DNA from: an uncultured Lachnospiraceae bacterium
GTDB taxonomy: Bacteria > Bacillota > Clostridia > Lachnospirales > Lachnospiraceae
Length of the DNA stretch: 64,000 bases
Direction of reading: 5' to 3'
Assembly (NCBI GenBank): GCA_910584965.1
Contig: CAJUDZ010000002.1
Coordinates: 166,580-230,579, forward strand
The position numbers were made by a program, and so were the translations under genes. Each line of letters begins with the position of its first letter. The first letter of the stretch is position 1. Of this stretch, positions 17,606 through 26,459 are shown piece by piece. Below the pieces are notes generated by a model. That model was not told the origin of the DNA and made no database searches. It saw only the letters and a program-made list of their open reading frames with translations.

Positions 17606-17857
17606 ATGGAAGAAAAGAAAAACTTGCGGAAAGAGTTAAGGAGGATTGAAGATGTAGTGGATACGATTGAGAAGAAGCTGCATAATACGGCAGGGATTAT
17701 CGAACTAATGAGATTAGGCATGGAAAGGCTTTATCAAGAAGATGATCTGTATGAAATATCCGCTATGTCTGTCCTGGAAGAATATCTGTTATCGATGAAA
17801 CACACAGAGATAACAAAGATACAAAACATACTGACAGAGATAAAAGAACATCTCTGA
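17606..17857 (+). CDS. Small helical protein of unknown function
   Basis: An 83-residue charged, probably all-helical protein (KKNLRKELRRIEDVVDTIEK). The start has AAAGGAGATG at a good distance and its own likely promoter, so it is probably real. No family recognised. Some phage and defence-type regulators have this shape, but nothing specific is visible. Confidence 0.6.
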   Translation: MEEKKNLRKELRRIEDVVDTIEKKLHNTAGIIELMRLGMERLYQEDDLYEISAMSVLEEYLLSMKHTEITKIQNILTEIKEHL

Positions 17858-17870
17858 AAGAAAGAAAAAA

Positions 17871-17915
17871 GGAATGGCAGGGAAGCATGGTACAACCCTG
17901 TCATTCTCATTCTTT
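17871..17915. terminator. Bidirectional terminator between convergent genes
   Basis: AATGGCAGGG pairs with CCCTGTCATT (one G-T pair). It is T-rich downstream on the plus strand and has a T run on the minus strand (the complement of GAAAGAAAAAAGG). It would end both the small helical gene and the AraC operon. Confidence 0.55.
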
Positions 17916-18032
17916 TATGATATCCTGATTTCACAGGATATATTTTTTCGACATGGGGAAACGGCATTTATCCTGTATGCCTTGTTCTATCTTGTGTTTG
18001 GAACAGCGGCTATGCTGACGGCCTGCGTTTTT

Positions 18033-18902
18033 TTATTCCGTCTGCGCCCGGACGGCGGAGTCTCCATATTTCTTATTCAGTCGGTAAAAGTTTGACATAT
18101 TGGAGAAACCGCAGTCCATTGCGATCTGAAAGATGCTCAGATCGGTGTTTTGTTCCAGCTCCTTTACTTTTTTCAGCCGGAGTCTGGTCACATATTCGCT
18201 GAACCCATAGTGTGTTACGGATTTGAAATAAGCGCTGAAATAGGTCGGACTCATACAGGCCGCTGCTGCGGCCTCTTCCAGCGAAATTTTTTCGGTAAAA
18301 TGGGAATTGATATAATAAAGAGCCGTTTCAATCCGTTTCATGGATTTGTCTTTATCACAAAGGAGCATTTCTTCCTGTTTTTCCGTTTCACATCTTTGAT
18401 AATGCCGGATTAACAGGGTCAGGATGCGGAGTACCTGTGATTTAATCATCAGACGGTACCCCACCCCCGCGCTTTTCCATTCCAGACTGATGTCCTGGAC
18501 GATAGAAGCGATCTGACCGGCAAATTCATCGTCCGAGCCGATTTTGTTCCGGAAATTGCTGCCGCGGGCTATGAAGGGCCTCAGATAGTCATGATCGAAT
18601 GTGGTGAGCGGCATGGAAATAAATTCCGCAGAAAATATCATGACGACAACTTCCATCCGTTCTTCCCGTACCCACCATCCATGCGGTTCCACGTTATTGA
18701 AAATGATTAAATCTTTTTCCTGTACCGTATATTTTTCCCCGTTGACAAAATAGTAGCCGCATCCTTTTCGGATATAGGTAATTTCACAGTAACTGTGCCA
18801 GTGAAAGGAATCCTCCCGGTTATCCTTTTCATACAGCGTCTGTTCCATGATCAGAAACGGAAACGTAGGATTCAGTTGTATGGCATCCCTTGTGATAATC
18901 AT
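18033..18902 (-). CDS. AraC-family transcriptional regulator with cupin sensor
   Basis: A 289-residue protein. The N-terminal cupin-type domain (FHWHSYCEITYIRKGCGYYF, then EPHGW) probably binds a sugar or related ligand. The C-terminal pair of helix-turn-helix motifs covers about 190-285 (ISLEEAAAAACMSPTYFSAYF and LSIFQIAMDCGFSNMSNFYR). The second motif ends shortly after LNKKYGDSAV and is slightly shorter than usual. It lies six bases behind the isomerase-like gene and is cotranscribed with it, so it probably controls that gene in response to its substrate or product. Confidence 0.88.
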   Translation of the reverse strand: MIITRDAIQLNPTFPFLIMEQTLYEKDNREDSFHWHSYCEITYIRKGCGYYFVNGEKYTVQEKDLIIFNNVEPHGWWVREERMEVVVMIFSAEFISMPLTTFDHDYLRPFIARGSNFRNKIGSDDEFAGQIASIVQDISLEWKSAGVGYRLMIKSQVLRILTLLIRHYQRCETEKQEEMLLCDKDKSMKRIETALYYINSHFTEKISLEEAAAAACMSPTYFSAYFKSVTHYGFSEYVTRLRLKKVKELEQNTDLSIFQIAMDCGFSNMSNFYRLNKKYGDSAVRAQTE

Positions 18903-18908
18903 ATGTTT

Positions 18909-20276
18909 TTATCCTTCCAGTACCTGGAATCCCATGATTTTTGATAACGCTTTGATCTGCTTTGTATAATCCCCGAAGATCAGCACCTGATGATGTCCGA
19001 AGCGGGCCAGATTGTGCATGTATGTTCTGGCGTCGTCCATTTGGATAAAATAGTAAGGGCTGCAATAGACGCTGTCGTATTCGGAACGGATTACTTCGCC
19101 TGTCTTCAGGCAGATCGTATTGCCGGCCGGATTAAATCTTCCGAGCGTGACGGTATTCGCATGGTTTTGCGCGAAATCGACCTGAAGTTTCCCGCCGAAC
19201 CCCTGTCCGGTAAAAGCCCACAGTTTGTAGTCCAAAGGCCTGGTTCCATAACCGTTCATACACAGCGCCGGTACGGCGTGATGCAGCCGGAGCAGTTCGT
19301 CCGTTTCATAATTGGGATTTCCCATAAAGGCCGGCCGGTCCGCGAGATACTGCATGATACACATGGCCGTCAGGGCGTTTAAATCCTCTTCGCATCCGCT
19401 GGGGATTCCTTCGTCTTTCATCAGGGAATGGCACATGCAGGGAGTAAATTTGCGTTCCTGCGGGATTTCCGAAGTACATAATTCATGGCAGGCGGTCGAG
19501 AATGCGTTGCAGTCATATACGTCCATCATTTTCTTTGCCGCAAGATAATATTTGATATCGTTGAGGAACCAGTCCGTGTTTACTTTTGTTTCCTTTGAGC
19601 CGTTTATGATTTGTTCCGCAATGGGCTTTGCTTCTTCGTCGGTAATTTTATCCATATAAGGTATGATATCCCGGAAAGGAAGTTTTATGACTTCAAATCC
19701 GTATTTTTGCCGGAGGATTTCCGGATCCCGGATTAAACTCTGAATGCCGAAAGTCGGCTGTCCGCCGGCGGTAAGCACCAGCGCCCTGGTATTTCTGACT
19801 GCTTTTTTCACCCAGAGAAGCCGGGCGGTTTCGTTGAAATCCTGTATGTTCATTGCGACATGGGCTTCTACGCCGATGTCGTTGCAGTAAGCGGCAAAAT
19901 CGATGCCTTCGTTGCCGTTCTGTAAAATGACAACCGGTTTGCGATAGCGTTCCAGCCGGGGGATTCTCCAGTTCATGCACAGGAAAAAGTCCACTTTGTC
20001 AATATCCTCTTCGATCTGTTCCCATACATGGCCGGGCACTGCGAATTTTTCATCATATCTGGCGTCGATGGCCGGCAGCAGCTCCACTTTGTCGGAAACC
20101 TGTCTTAATGTTTCCAGGGCGGCGGCAAAGGCGGCGTCTGCGGCTTTTGCTTCGGCTTCATTCGTCATATCCTCTCTGCGCCCGGCACGGCAGGGGCCTT
20201 CCCAGAAATGGGAGTGGGTAAGACATCCGACGATAGGGCGGACAATTAACTTTGTATCCATGGCTTTTTGTTTCAT
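18909..20276 (-). CDS. L-fucose/L-arabinose isomerase family protein
   Basis: A 455-residue protein related to the FucI/AraA isomerase superfamily. It shows the N-terminal domain pattern (RPIVGCLTHSHFWEGP) and the C-terminal segments CHSLMKDEGIPSGCEEDLNA and GNPNYETDELLRLHHAVPALC. These cytosolic enzymes interconvert aldoses and ketoses with Mn2+. This subgroup is annotated only as a family, and the actual sugar is unknown. ATG 20276 is chosen because GGAGGTAA precedes it, not the ATG 33 bases upstream. It forms an operon with the AraC regulator. No kinase, aldolase or transporter for the sugar is adjacent. Confidence 0.85.
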   Translation of the reverse strand: MKQKAMDTKLIVRPIVGCLTHSHFWEGPCRAGRREDMTNEAEAKAADAAFAAALETLRQVSDKVELLPAIDARYDEKFAVPGHVWEQIEEDIDKVDFFLCMNWRIPRLERYRKPVVILQNGNEGIDFAAYCNDIGVEAHVAMNIQDFNETARLLWVKKAVRNTRALVLTAGGQPTFGIQSLIRDPEILRQKYGFEVIKLPFRDIIPYMDKITDEEAKPIAEQIINGSKETKVNTDWFLNDIKYYLAAKKMMDVYDCNAFSTACHELCTSEIPQERKFTPCMCHSLMKDEGIPSGCEEDLNALTAMCIMQYLADRPAFMGNPNYETDELLRLHHAVPALCMNGYGTRPLDYKLWAFTGQGFGGKLQVDFAQNHANTVTLGRFNPAGNTICLKTGEVIRSEYDSVYCSPYYFIQMDDARTYMHNLARFGHHQVLIFGDYTKQIKALSKIMGFQVLEG

Positions 20277-20288
20277 TCCGTTACCTCC

Positions 20289-20319
20289 AATACGTATTTT
20301 ATGATACATTCATTGTATC
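20289..20319 (-). promoter_or_regulatory. Probable operator upstream of the isomerase-AraC operon
   Basis: Two inverted repeats lie just upstream of the ribosome site: AATACGTATT (20289-20298, perfect) and GATACA-5-TGTATC (20303-20319, perfect). A TACAAT -10 candidate (20317-20312, minus strand) lies within the second. The position fits control of this operon, possibly by the AraC protein. Confidence 0.45.
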
Positions 20320-20462
20320 CGTATTGCAGGAAAAAAGCGTCTTTATTCTTATGGTTTTTATATACTATTTTAGGATTCTTCCGGGATGGGATTTACAATT
20401 TATTATAACAGAATAAAATGGAAATGAATATGGAAAGATTTATGACAGGCAGGAGGACGAAA

Positions 20463-21596
20463 ATGATTTATTTGAATAACGCGGCAACTACTTATCCCAA
20501 GCCGCAATGTGTACAGGACGCATGCAATGCTTTTTTTCAGAGGATTCCGGCGGGACAGTTCAGAAGCGCCGCCGATACGGGAACGGCGGATATATTTACA
20601 CAATGTCGGAAGAAACTGGGGACGCTTCTTGGAATACGGGAGACGGGACGCATTTATTTTACGTCCGGTTCCACGGAGGCGCTTAATAAAATTTTATATG
20701 GACTGGGGATTCCTGCATCGCAGATGATCGTAACGGCTTCGGAGCACAACAGCGTGCTCAGGCCTCTCTATAATATCCCATCCATTCAGGGGGCGCCGGC
20801 GGTGGTACCCTGTGACCGGAACGGAAAGGTGCATCCGGAAACGCTGGAGCGGTATATTGCGGCTGAAAGCCGGGTCCTGGTGGTGAATCATTGTTCGAAT
20901 GTGACGGGCTGCATCCAGGATATGCGGGAAATCAGCCGGATTGCCAGAAAACATCATCTGCTGTTGATCGTGGATCTTTCTCAGAGCGCGGGCTGTATTC
21001 CGGTGGACGTGGACGGCTGGATGGCGGATGCGATAGCTTTTACCGGACATAAAAGCCTGTTCGGCATTCAGGGAAGCGGGGGATATTATGTCAGAAGCGG
21101 CATTCCCTTCCGGCCGATGCTGTTTGGAGGAAGCGGAAAAGACAGCGGCAGGCTGTTCTATGATCCGGATGATTATGAATATGAAACCGGGACGTTGAAT
21201 GGGATGGGTGTGACGGCGCTGGATGCGGGAGCGGGGTATCTGCTTGAAAAAGGAGTGGCGCATATTCAGAGAGAGGAACAGGAGAAAATGCGTTATCTGT
21301 ATGAATCCCTTTCCCGAATGGATGCGCTGACCCTGTACGGAGAGGCGGAAGAAAATAAAGGCCCTGTGCTGAGCTTTAATGTGGAAGGACTCAAGGCGGC
21401 GGATACGGCTTATATTTTGCAGAACAGCTATGGGATAATCAGCAGGGCCGGCCTGCACTGTGCGCCTCTCCTTCACGCCTGTCTGGAAACCGGCCCGTGG
21501 GGAACCGTAAGAATCAGCATTTCGGACCTGAACACATGGGAAGAACTGGAGCGTTTCGTGCAGGCTGTGCGGGAAATCTGCCAGGCGGCGGGATAG
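20463..21596 (+). CDS. Cysteine desulfurase family PLP enzyme
   Basis: A 377-residue class-V aminotransferase fold. K197 in TGHKS is the PLP lysine. C333 in LHCAPL is in the place of the sulfur-carrying cysteine of the CsdA/SufS group. The N-terminus IYLNNAATTYPKPQCV is the typical substrate-loop start. It would abstract sulfur or selenium from cysteine or selenocysteine for iron-sulfur, thio or selenium metabolism. No iscU or suf genes are close, so it is not a standard Isc/Suf locus. ATG 20463 has AGGAGG; an earlier in-frame ATG at 20418 is unlikely. It is followed by a small unknown gene. Confidence 0.87.
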   Translation: MIYLNNAATTYPKPQCVQDACNAFFQRIPAGQFRSAADTGTADIFTQCRKKLGTLLGIRETGRIYFTSGSTEALNKILYGLGIPASQMIVTASEHNSVLRPLYNIPSIQGAPAVVPCDRNGKVHPETLERYIAAESRVLVVNHCSNVTGCIQDMREISRIARKHHLLLIVDLSQSAGCIPVDVDGWMADAIAFTGHKSLFGIQGSGGYYVRSGIPFRPMLFGGSGKDSGRLFYDPDDYEYETGTLNGMGVTALDAGAGYLLEKGVAHIQREEQEKMRYLYESLSRMDALTLYGEAEENKGPVLSFNVEGLKAADTAYILQNSYGIISRAGLHCAPLLHACLETGPWGTVRISISDLNTWEELERFVQAVREICQAAG

Positions 21597-21675
21597 GCTG
21601 CGCTTCACCGTTTTGGGAAGCGGGAAAGAACTGTCGGAAACGGGAAAGTTCTTTCGGAAAAAGGAGGGTTTTGTA

Positions 21676-21996
21676 ATGAAAATTGTGGATGTAAAGGAAT
21701 CCGGGGAACGCTGCGCGGAAGCCGGCTGGTTTGCCTGGGATATATTATTTGACGGACCGATGGAAAAGGAATTTATAAAAAAATTGAGCGTGATCGGCGG
21801 ATCGTTTGTATTTCTGGAAATGCTCAGGAATCCCTTTTTTAAGCTGGAGGCGGAGCATTATATTGTAAAAGGCGTTCAGGGCAATGATTTTCTGCGGGCG
21901 GCGGTCCACCGGGATTATCCGGAAGAACTGGAGAGGATAAAAGGCATCTTGGAAAATACAGCCGAAGGTGATAAAATAAACTCATACCCTCAGTGA
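21676..21996 (+). CDS. Small conserved-looking protein of unknown function
   Basis: A 106-residue soluble protein that I do not recognise (MKIVDVKESGERCAEAGWFA, then LRNPFFKLEAEHYIVKGVQG). ATG 21676 has AAGGAGGG and is preferred to an in-frame ATG at 21613. It follows the cysteine desulfurase gene after 79 bases on the same strand, which may mean a shared pathway. One Cys, no cofactor motif. Confidence 0.6.
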   Translation: MKIVDVKESGERCAEAGWFAWDILFDGPMEKEFIKKLSVIGGSFVFLEMLRNPFFKLEAEHYIVKGVQGNDFLRAAVHRDYPEELERIKGILENTAEGDKINSYPQ

Positions 21997-22035
21997 ATGA
22001 GGACAGAATAACCTAAGAGACGGGAGGCGGCTGTT

Positions 22036-23319
22036 ATGTTCAGGCTGAATCAAAGCCGGATAAGAAAATCCGGCGTCTGTGCGCTTGCATTATGCACGGC
22101 CGGAATGCTTTCGGCCTGTGCCGGAGCGGATGGAAAAGTACAAATTGAGCCCGTAAAGAGCGAGATTGTTCACGAAGAAGATGAGCCGGACGCGGTTCCG
22201 GATGCAGGGGACGAATCTCAGGAAACGCTGACGGAAGAGACCGGAAACGACCATGCGGGCGATACCGGAAACAACGGGAATTCTGCGGAGGCGTCCGCAG
22301 AGACGGAAAAGCTGAAAGAGTGGTTTGGTGAAAACTGTATTACGGAGCAGACTTTTAAAGTCGGGCTCAGCGAATATGAAGAAGAGGTGTATTTTGTGCC
22401 ATACCATCCGGTGGAGGACGGACAGGCTTTTTTTATGCAGATCGTGCGGGACGGTGAAATTTTGACGCAGATAAACGGTTATGTACCGGAATCACTGGAG
22501 GGAGAACGGTTTGGCAGTCTGGATGCGGTATCCTTTTTTGACGTAAATTTCGACGGAAATACGGATATTGTGCTGATTGAAACTTATGGAGACACGACTT
22601 TTGCGGCGGTCTATTATGGTGTTCCGGGCTTTGCGGATGAACATGACAGCTATTTCCGGGAACAGGGCCAGTTATCGGACCGTCTGACAGAAAGCCTGGA
22701 CACAGTCACCATATCGAAAATACGCGGCTTTCTTTCGGAAGGTAAAAAGAACGGTGTATTTTCCGGTTATCAGGAAGCTTATGAAGCGATTATCCGGCTG
22801 CGCGAACTGGAAAATCCGGGTGAGACGGAATATTCGGAAGGGATGCAGTATGATCTGATCGATTTTGACGGGGATGACATTCCGGAACTCGTCGCGGGCG
22901 TCAACGGCTATCATGTGAGCCTTTATACTTACAGCGAAGGAAGTGTTTATGTGCTGATGGACAGCTGGGCATATGGGGCGATGGGAAACGCGGGTTTCGA
23001 ATATTCTCCGGGAAACAACAGCCTGCGCAACTATAATGCGGACTATGCCGGCGCCATTAATTATCTTACCTATATGACAATCGGGCAGCAGCATTCGTTA
23101 GAGCAGGTTGTTCAGATTGTGATATACAATTTTGACGATGTGAACGGAAACGGCATACCCGATGAAGAAGAGCAGGGGTCTATCGGTTATTATGGCGTAA
23201 ATAAGATAGACGGCAGGGAAGTTACGGCAGAAGAATGCGCCGCCTATGATTTGGGCGGATATGAGTATATTGAGGGGAAAATGAGCGCGGCTAAACTGTT
23301 GGAGGAACTCGGGCGGTAA
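22036..23319 (+). CDS. Lipoprotein with Asp-rich Ca2+-binding-like repeats
   Basis: A 427-residue exported lipoprotein. The signal has a lipobox LSAC with C28 as the lipid-carrying residue. An acidic, low-complexity linker follows. From about residue 160 there are three calcium-binding-like loops: DVNFDGNTDIVLIE, DFDGDDIPELVAG and DVNGNGIPDEEE, as in VCBS/FG-GAP or EF-hand-type surface proteins. The function is unknown, but the pattern fits a surface calcium-stabilised domain. The start ATG 22036 has GGGAGG. The next gene is hisS. Confidence 0.75.
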   Translation: MFRLNQSRIRKSGVCALALCTAGMLSACAGADGKVQIEPVKSEIVHEEDEPDAVPDAGDESQETLTEETGNDHAGDTGNNGNSAEASAETEKLKEWFGENCITEQTFKVGLSEYEEEVYFVPYHPVEDGQAFFMQIVRDGEILTQINGYVPESLEGERFGSLDAVSFFDVNFDGNTDIVLIETYGDTTFAAVYYGVPGFADEHDSYFREQGQLSDRLTESLDTVTISKIRGFLSEGKKNGVFSGYQEAYEAIIRLRELENPGETEYSEGMQYDLIDFDGDDIPELVAGVNGYHVSLYTYSEGSVYVLMDSWAYGAMGNAGFEYSPGNNSLRNYNADYAGAINYLTYMTIGQQHSLEQVVQIVIYNFDDVNGNGIPDEEEQGSIGYYGVNKIDGREVTAEECAAYDLGGYEYIEGKMSAAKLLEELGR

Positions 23320-23429
23320 ACGGGCGGCGTTCCGGATTTATTTGAAAATCAGGCATTGAAAAACAATGTCAGAACAGGTAAAATAAGGTGAAATAATCAG
23401 GTTGGAATTATCCCGAAAGGAGTCAGAAA

Positions 23430-24689
23430 ATGGCATTGAGCAAGAAACCCGTTACGGGCATGAAAGATATTTTACCGGAGGAAATGGAAATCCGGGATTA
23501 TGTAATAAGCGTGATCAAAGAAACCTATAAAGAATTTGGTTTTACCTCGATAGAAACGCCCTGTGTGGAAAATATCGCGAATTTGAACTGCAAGGCGGGA
23601 GGAGAGAACGAAAAGCTGATTTTTAAGATTCTGAAAAGAGGCGAAAAGCTCAGGCTGGAAGAGGCAGAGAGCGCGGATGAACTGGTAGACGGCGGTCTGC
23701 GCTATGATCTGACAGTGCCGCTTGTGCGTTATTATTCCAACCATGTGAACGAACTTCCTTCTCCGTTTAAGGCGCTGCAGATGGGGAACGTATGGCGGGC
23801 GGACAGACCTCAAAGGGGGCGTTACCGCCAGTTTATGCAATGCGATATCGATATACTGGGCGAGTCTTCCAATCTGGCGGAGATAGAACTGATTCTGGCG
23901 ACGACGACGACGCTGGGCAGGCTGGGATTTCATAATTTCCAGATTCGTATCAATGACAGGCAGATTTTAAAGGCGATGGCGGCGTACAGCGGTTTTGCGG
24001 AAGAAGACTACGATCAGGTCTTTATCATTCTGGATAAAATGGACAAGATCGGGGCTGACGGCGTGCGTGCGGAGCTGCTGGAAACCGGATATACGGAGGA
24101 ACAGGCCGAAAAGTATCTGGGACTTTTCAGGGGAATGGAAGAAGCGGACGAACCGATCGCTTATATTACGGATATTCTGTCAGCGTTTCTTCCGGAAGGA
24201 GTCAAAGAGAGTTTTCAGGAAATTATCGGCAGCGTGGAAGCGGTGAAAGGTGATTTCTTCGAATTGGTGTTCGACCCGACGCTTGTCAGGGGCATGTCTT
24301 ACTACACCGGAACGATCTTCGAGATCGCCATGCCGGAATTTGGCGGAAGCTGCGGCGGCGGCGGAAGATACGACAGGATGGTCGGTAAATTTACCGGAAA
24401 CGACGTGCCGGCCTGCGGATTTTCCATCGGTTTTGAACGGATTATCCTGCTTCTGCTGGAAAGCGGCTTCCGGATTCCGGGCAAGGGAAAACGAACCGCT
24501 TATCTGCTGGAAAAAGGGATTCCGGCAGAGACGCTCTGCCAGGTGCTGAAACAGGCGCAGGAAGAACGCGCGGGCGGCAGTCAGGTGTTGGTCGTGCGGA
24601 TGAATAAGAATAAAAAATTCCAGAAGGAACAGCTGACGGCACAAGGGTATGAGGAATTTCGGGAATTTTATAAAAATCCGCTCAAATAG
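23430..24689 (+). CDS. hisS: Histidine-tRNA ligase
   Basis: A 419-residue class II synthetase of normal length. Motif 2 is seen around residues 118-143 (GNVWRADRPQRGRYRQFMQC), the histidine-specific LVRGMSYYTGTIFEI near 285-300, and motif 3 as GGGGRYDRMVGKF plus PACGFSIGFERI. The C-terminal anticodon-binding region is present but rather divergent. It charges tRNA-His in the cytosol. Clostridia often have two HisS-type genes; HisZ is unlikely because the histidine motifs are intact. No T-box leader is visible in the 110 bases upstream. Start ATG 23430 follows AAAGGAG. Confidence 0.92.
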   Translation: MALSKKPVTGMKDILPEEMEIRDYVISVIKETYKEFGFTSIETPCVENIANLNCKAGGENEKLIFKILKRGEKLRLEEAESADELVDGGLRYDLTVPLVRYYSNHVNELPSPFKALQMGNVWRADRPQRGRYRQFMQCDIDILGESSNLAEIELILATTTTLGRLGFHNFQIRINDRQILKAMAAYSGFAEEDYDQVFIILDKMDKIGADGVRAELLETGYTEEQAEKYLGLFRGMEEADEPIAYITDILSAFLPEGVKESFQEIIGSVEAVKGDFFELVFDPTLVRGMSYYTGTIFEIAMPEFGGSCGGGGRYDRMVGKFTGNDVPACGFSIGFERIILLLLESGFRIPGKGKRTAYLLEKGIPAETLCQVLKQAQEERAGGSQVLVVRMNKNKKFQKEQLTAQGYEEFREFYKNPLK

Positions 24690-24751
24690 CAAATCAGAGG
24701 CAGACATACGGCGAAGGCCTGCGGGCAGATCAGGAAGGAATGGTGGCAGAT

Positions 24752-24994
24752 ATGGGATTACAGAATCCGGCATCTATTTTTCAAATGATGAATCTGTGGA
24801 ATCGGTTTAAACAGAATCATCCGAAATTTCCGAAATTCATGACGGCGGTGTATCAAAACGGCATTCGGGAAGGAAGCATTATTGAGATCAATGTTACGAC
24901 GCCCGACGGGCAGAGTTTGAATTCCAATTTAAAAATCAGCGCGGCGGATATGCGTCTGATCGAAGAGCTGAAAGGCCTGATAATGAATCCATGA
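24752..24994 (+). CDS. Small protein of unknown function
   Basis: An 80-residue protein (IFQMMNLWNRFKQNHPKFPKF, then EINVTTPDGQSLNSNLKIS) that I do not recognise. It follows hisS by about 60 bases. ATG 24740 in frame sits too close to its AGGAAGG site, so ATG 24752 is used, though either is possible. It looks like a small helical plus beta protein conserved in this group, which is an inference from shape. Confidence 0.55.
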   Translation: MGLQNPASIFQMMNLWNRFKQNHPKFPKFMTAVYQNGIREGSIIEINVTTPDGQSLNSNLKISAADMRLIEELKGLIMNP

Positions 24995-25075
24995 CGTTCA
25001 TATTGCGTCGGATGCGCAGAATGGTACATCTTTCATTGTTGATGATTTATCCGATATAACAGAGTCATAAAACAT

Positions 25076-25108
25076 ATTGTCAACTAAAAATAAAACAAGG
25101 TTGACAAT
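25076..25108 (+). promoter_or_regulatory. BirA biotin operator
   Basis: A perfect inverted repeat: ATTGTCAAC (25076-25084), 15 bases, GTTGACAAT (25100-25108). This is the known BirA operator pattern (TTGTNAAC-N15-GTTNACAA). It overlaps the -35 element of the bioY promoter, so biotin-loaded BirA should block transcription. Confidence 0.85.
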
Positions 25109-25129
25109 CTGGCAAACTCCTTATATACT
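25101..25129 (+). promoter_or_regulatory. Promoter of bioY
   Basis: TTGACA (25101-25106) and TATACT (25124-25129) with a 17-base spacer. The -35 lies within the right half of the BirA operator. Confidence 0.75.
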
Positions 25130-25209
25130 GTAAAAGGACCCGCATTCATGCAGGACGTGTTTTATCTGTCCTGTTTGGGGCCAATACATATATAAGGAGT
25201 TTTTGTGGA

Positions 25210-25803
25210 ATGAGTGAAGCGGTAAAACAATTAACAGAGGAAGAAAAGAAAAACAGGGAAGGTAAGAGAACGAAAATTACGACGAAGGAGATTGTCAGCG
25301 TCGGCATGTTTGCGGCGGTGCTGGCGGTTCTCTCGCAGATTTCCATACCAATGCCATCCGGGGTGCCGATTACAATGCAGACGTTTGCGGTGGCGCTGAC
25401 GGGCGTGGTGCTGGCATGGAAACTCGGCACGGCAAGCATGATCGTTTACATTCTGCTCGGTGCGGTGGGCGTTCCGGTTTTTGCGGGATTCAGCGGCGGC
25501 GCACAGGTGCTTGTAAACTATACGGGCGGTTTTATCTGGGGATTTATCGTGATGACGCTGCTGTGCGGCGTCGGCGTGCAGATGAAGAATAAAGCAGGGG
25601 GGCTTTTCGTGGGACTGGCAGGACTGGCCGTCTGCCATCTGTTCGGTACGATGCAGTTCATGCTTGTGATGAAGATGGGAATTGTAGAATCTTTTCTGCT
25701 CGCCTCAGCCCCTTATCTTGTGAAAGATATCATTTCCGTTGTACTGGGCTTCGTGATCGGCGGCCAGCTCAGACAACGCCTTTTGAAAGCAGGTCTGTTA
25801 TGA
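25210..25803 (+). CDS. bioY: BioY biotin ECF-transporter substrate-binding component
   Basis: A 197-residue membrane protein with six hydrophobic segments and the BioY signature: VSVGMFAAVLAVLSQISIPM, then PITMQTFAVALTGVVLAWK and a GAVGVPVFAGFSGG segment. It captures biotin in the membrane; most BioY proteins need the shared EcfAAT module, which is not in this window. The control region has a BirA operator. Start ATG 25210 follows AAGGAG. It overlaps the next gene by four bases (ATGA), so both are translated together. Confidence 0.92.
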   Translation: MSEAVKQLTEEEKKNREGKRTKITTKEIVSVGMFAAVLAVLSQISIPMPSGVPITMQTFAVALTGVVLAWKLGTASMIVYILLGAVGVPVFAGFSGGAQVLVNYTGGFIWGFIVMTLLCGVGVQMKNKAGGLFVGLAGLAVCHLFGTMQFMLVMKMGIVESFLLASAPYLVKDIISVVLGFVIGGQLRQRLLKAGLL

Positions 25804-26210
25804 TGCGCCTGCGTGTCCATCACCTTTTATGCACCGCCTTATATGCGGGAAAAGGTTACAGCGAAGCTTTTTGCGAGAATATGCAAAAGACCGTGCAGTG
25901 GTTATGGGAAGAATGCCGGGAGGTGGAGCTGACCGCCGGACCGGATCATATTTGCAGCGCCTGCCCGAACCTGTGCGAAAACGGCTGTAAGCTGGATGAT
26001 AACCGCGTCGTATCGAAGGATGAGAAGTTAGCACAGGCTCTGGGGCTGGAAACAGGACGCGTTTACACAGTTCCGGTATTGCTCGGGACCGTTGAAAAAA
26101 ATCTGACGGCGGAGATTTTTGAAACTTCCTGTCATAACTGTGATTGGTATGCACAGGGGCTGTGCCGCTACGAAACGCTTCGGGAGAAATATCGAAACCG
26201 TCTGCGATAG
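25800..26210 (+). CDS. DUF1284 domain protein, cysteine-rich
   Basis: A 136-residue protein with the DUF1284 pattern: RLRVHHLLC at the start, CSACPNLCENGCKLDD near residue 58, and CHNCDWYAQGLC near residue 112. The clustered cysteines suggest iron-sulfur or zinc binding. The function of the family is unknown. It overlaps bioY by the ATGA junction, so it is co-regulated with biotin uptake. Confidence 0.85.
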   Translation: MMRLRVHHLLCTALYAGKGYSEAFCENMQKTVQWLWEECREVELTAGPDHICSACPNLCENGCKLDDNRVVSKDEKLAQALGLETGRVYTVPVLLGTVEKNLTAEIFETSCHNCDWYAQGLCRYETLREKYRNRLR

Positions 26211-26326
26211 TATGATTCACCGAAATCCGGACCGGGAATTTTGCACCGAAGGTTCCGGTTTGGTGCAGTTTGGAGGGATATGCGACATAAGTATTTGACA
26301 AGTATATGGCACAAAATGTTTTATGC

Positions 26327-26354
26327 TTGACTTTTGGGCAGAAAATGCTATGTT
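26327..26354 (+). promoter_or_regulatory. Probable promoter of the SseB-type gene
   Basis: TTGACT (26327-26332) and TATGTT (26349-26354), 16-base spacer. Another TTGACA at 26295-26300 with TTTTAT 18 bases on may be a second promoter. Confidence 0.45.
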
Positions 26355-26459
26355 AGATATAGGTAAATTTGAGAAAGCTTTCGGGAATTTCCTGGGAGCT
26401 TTTCTTATTCATCTTATGTGTGAAAGAATGCGGGCTGCGAGAAAGGCATGGAGATTAAT

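Noticed and set aside
23320..23429. T-box leader for hisS
   Set aside because: The gap is too short and has no T-box sequence or terminator.
25130..25209. Riboswitch in the bioY leader
   Set aside because: Only a small hairpin is visible; the BirA operator is enough to explain control.
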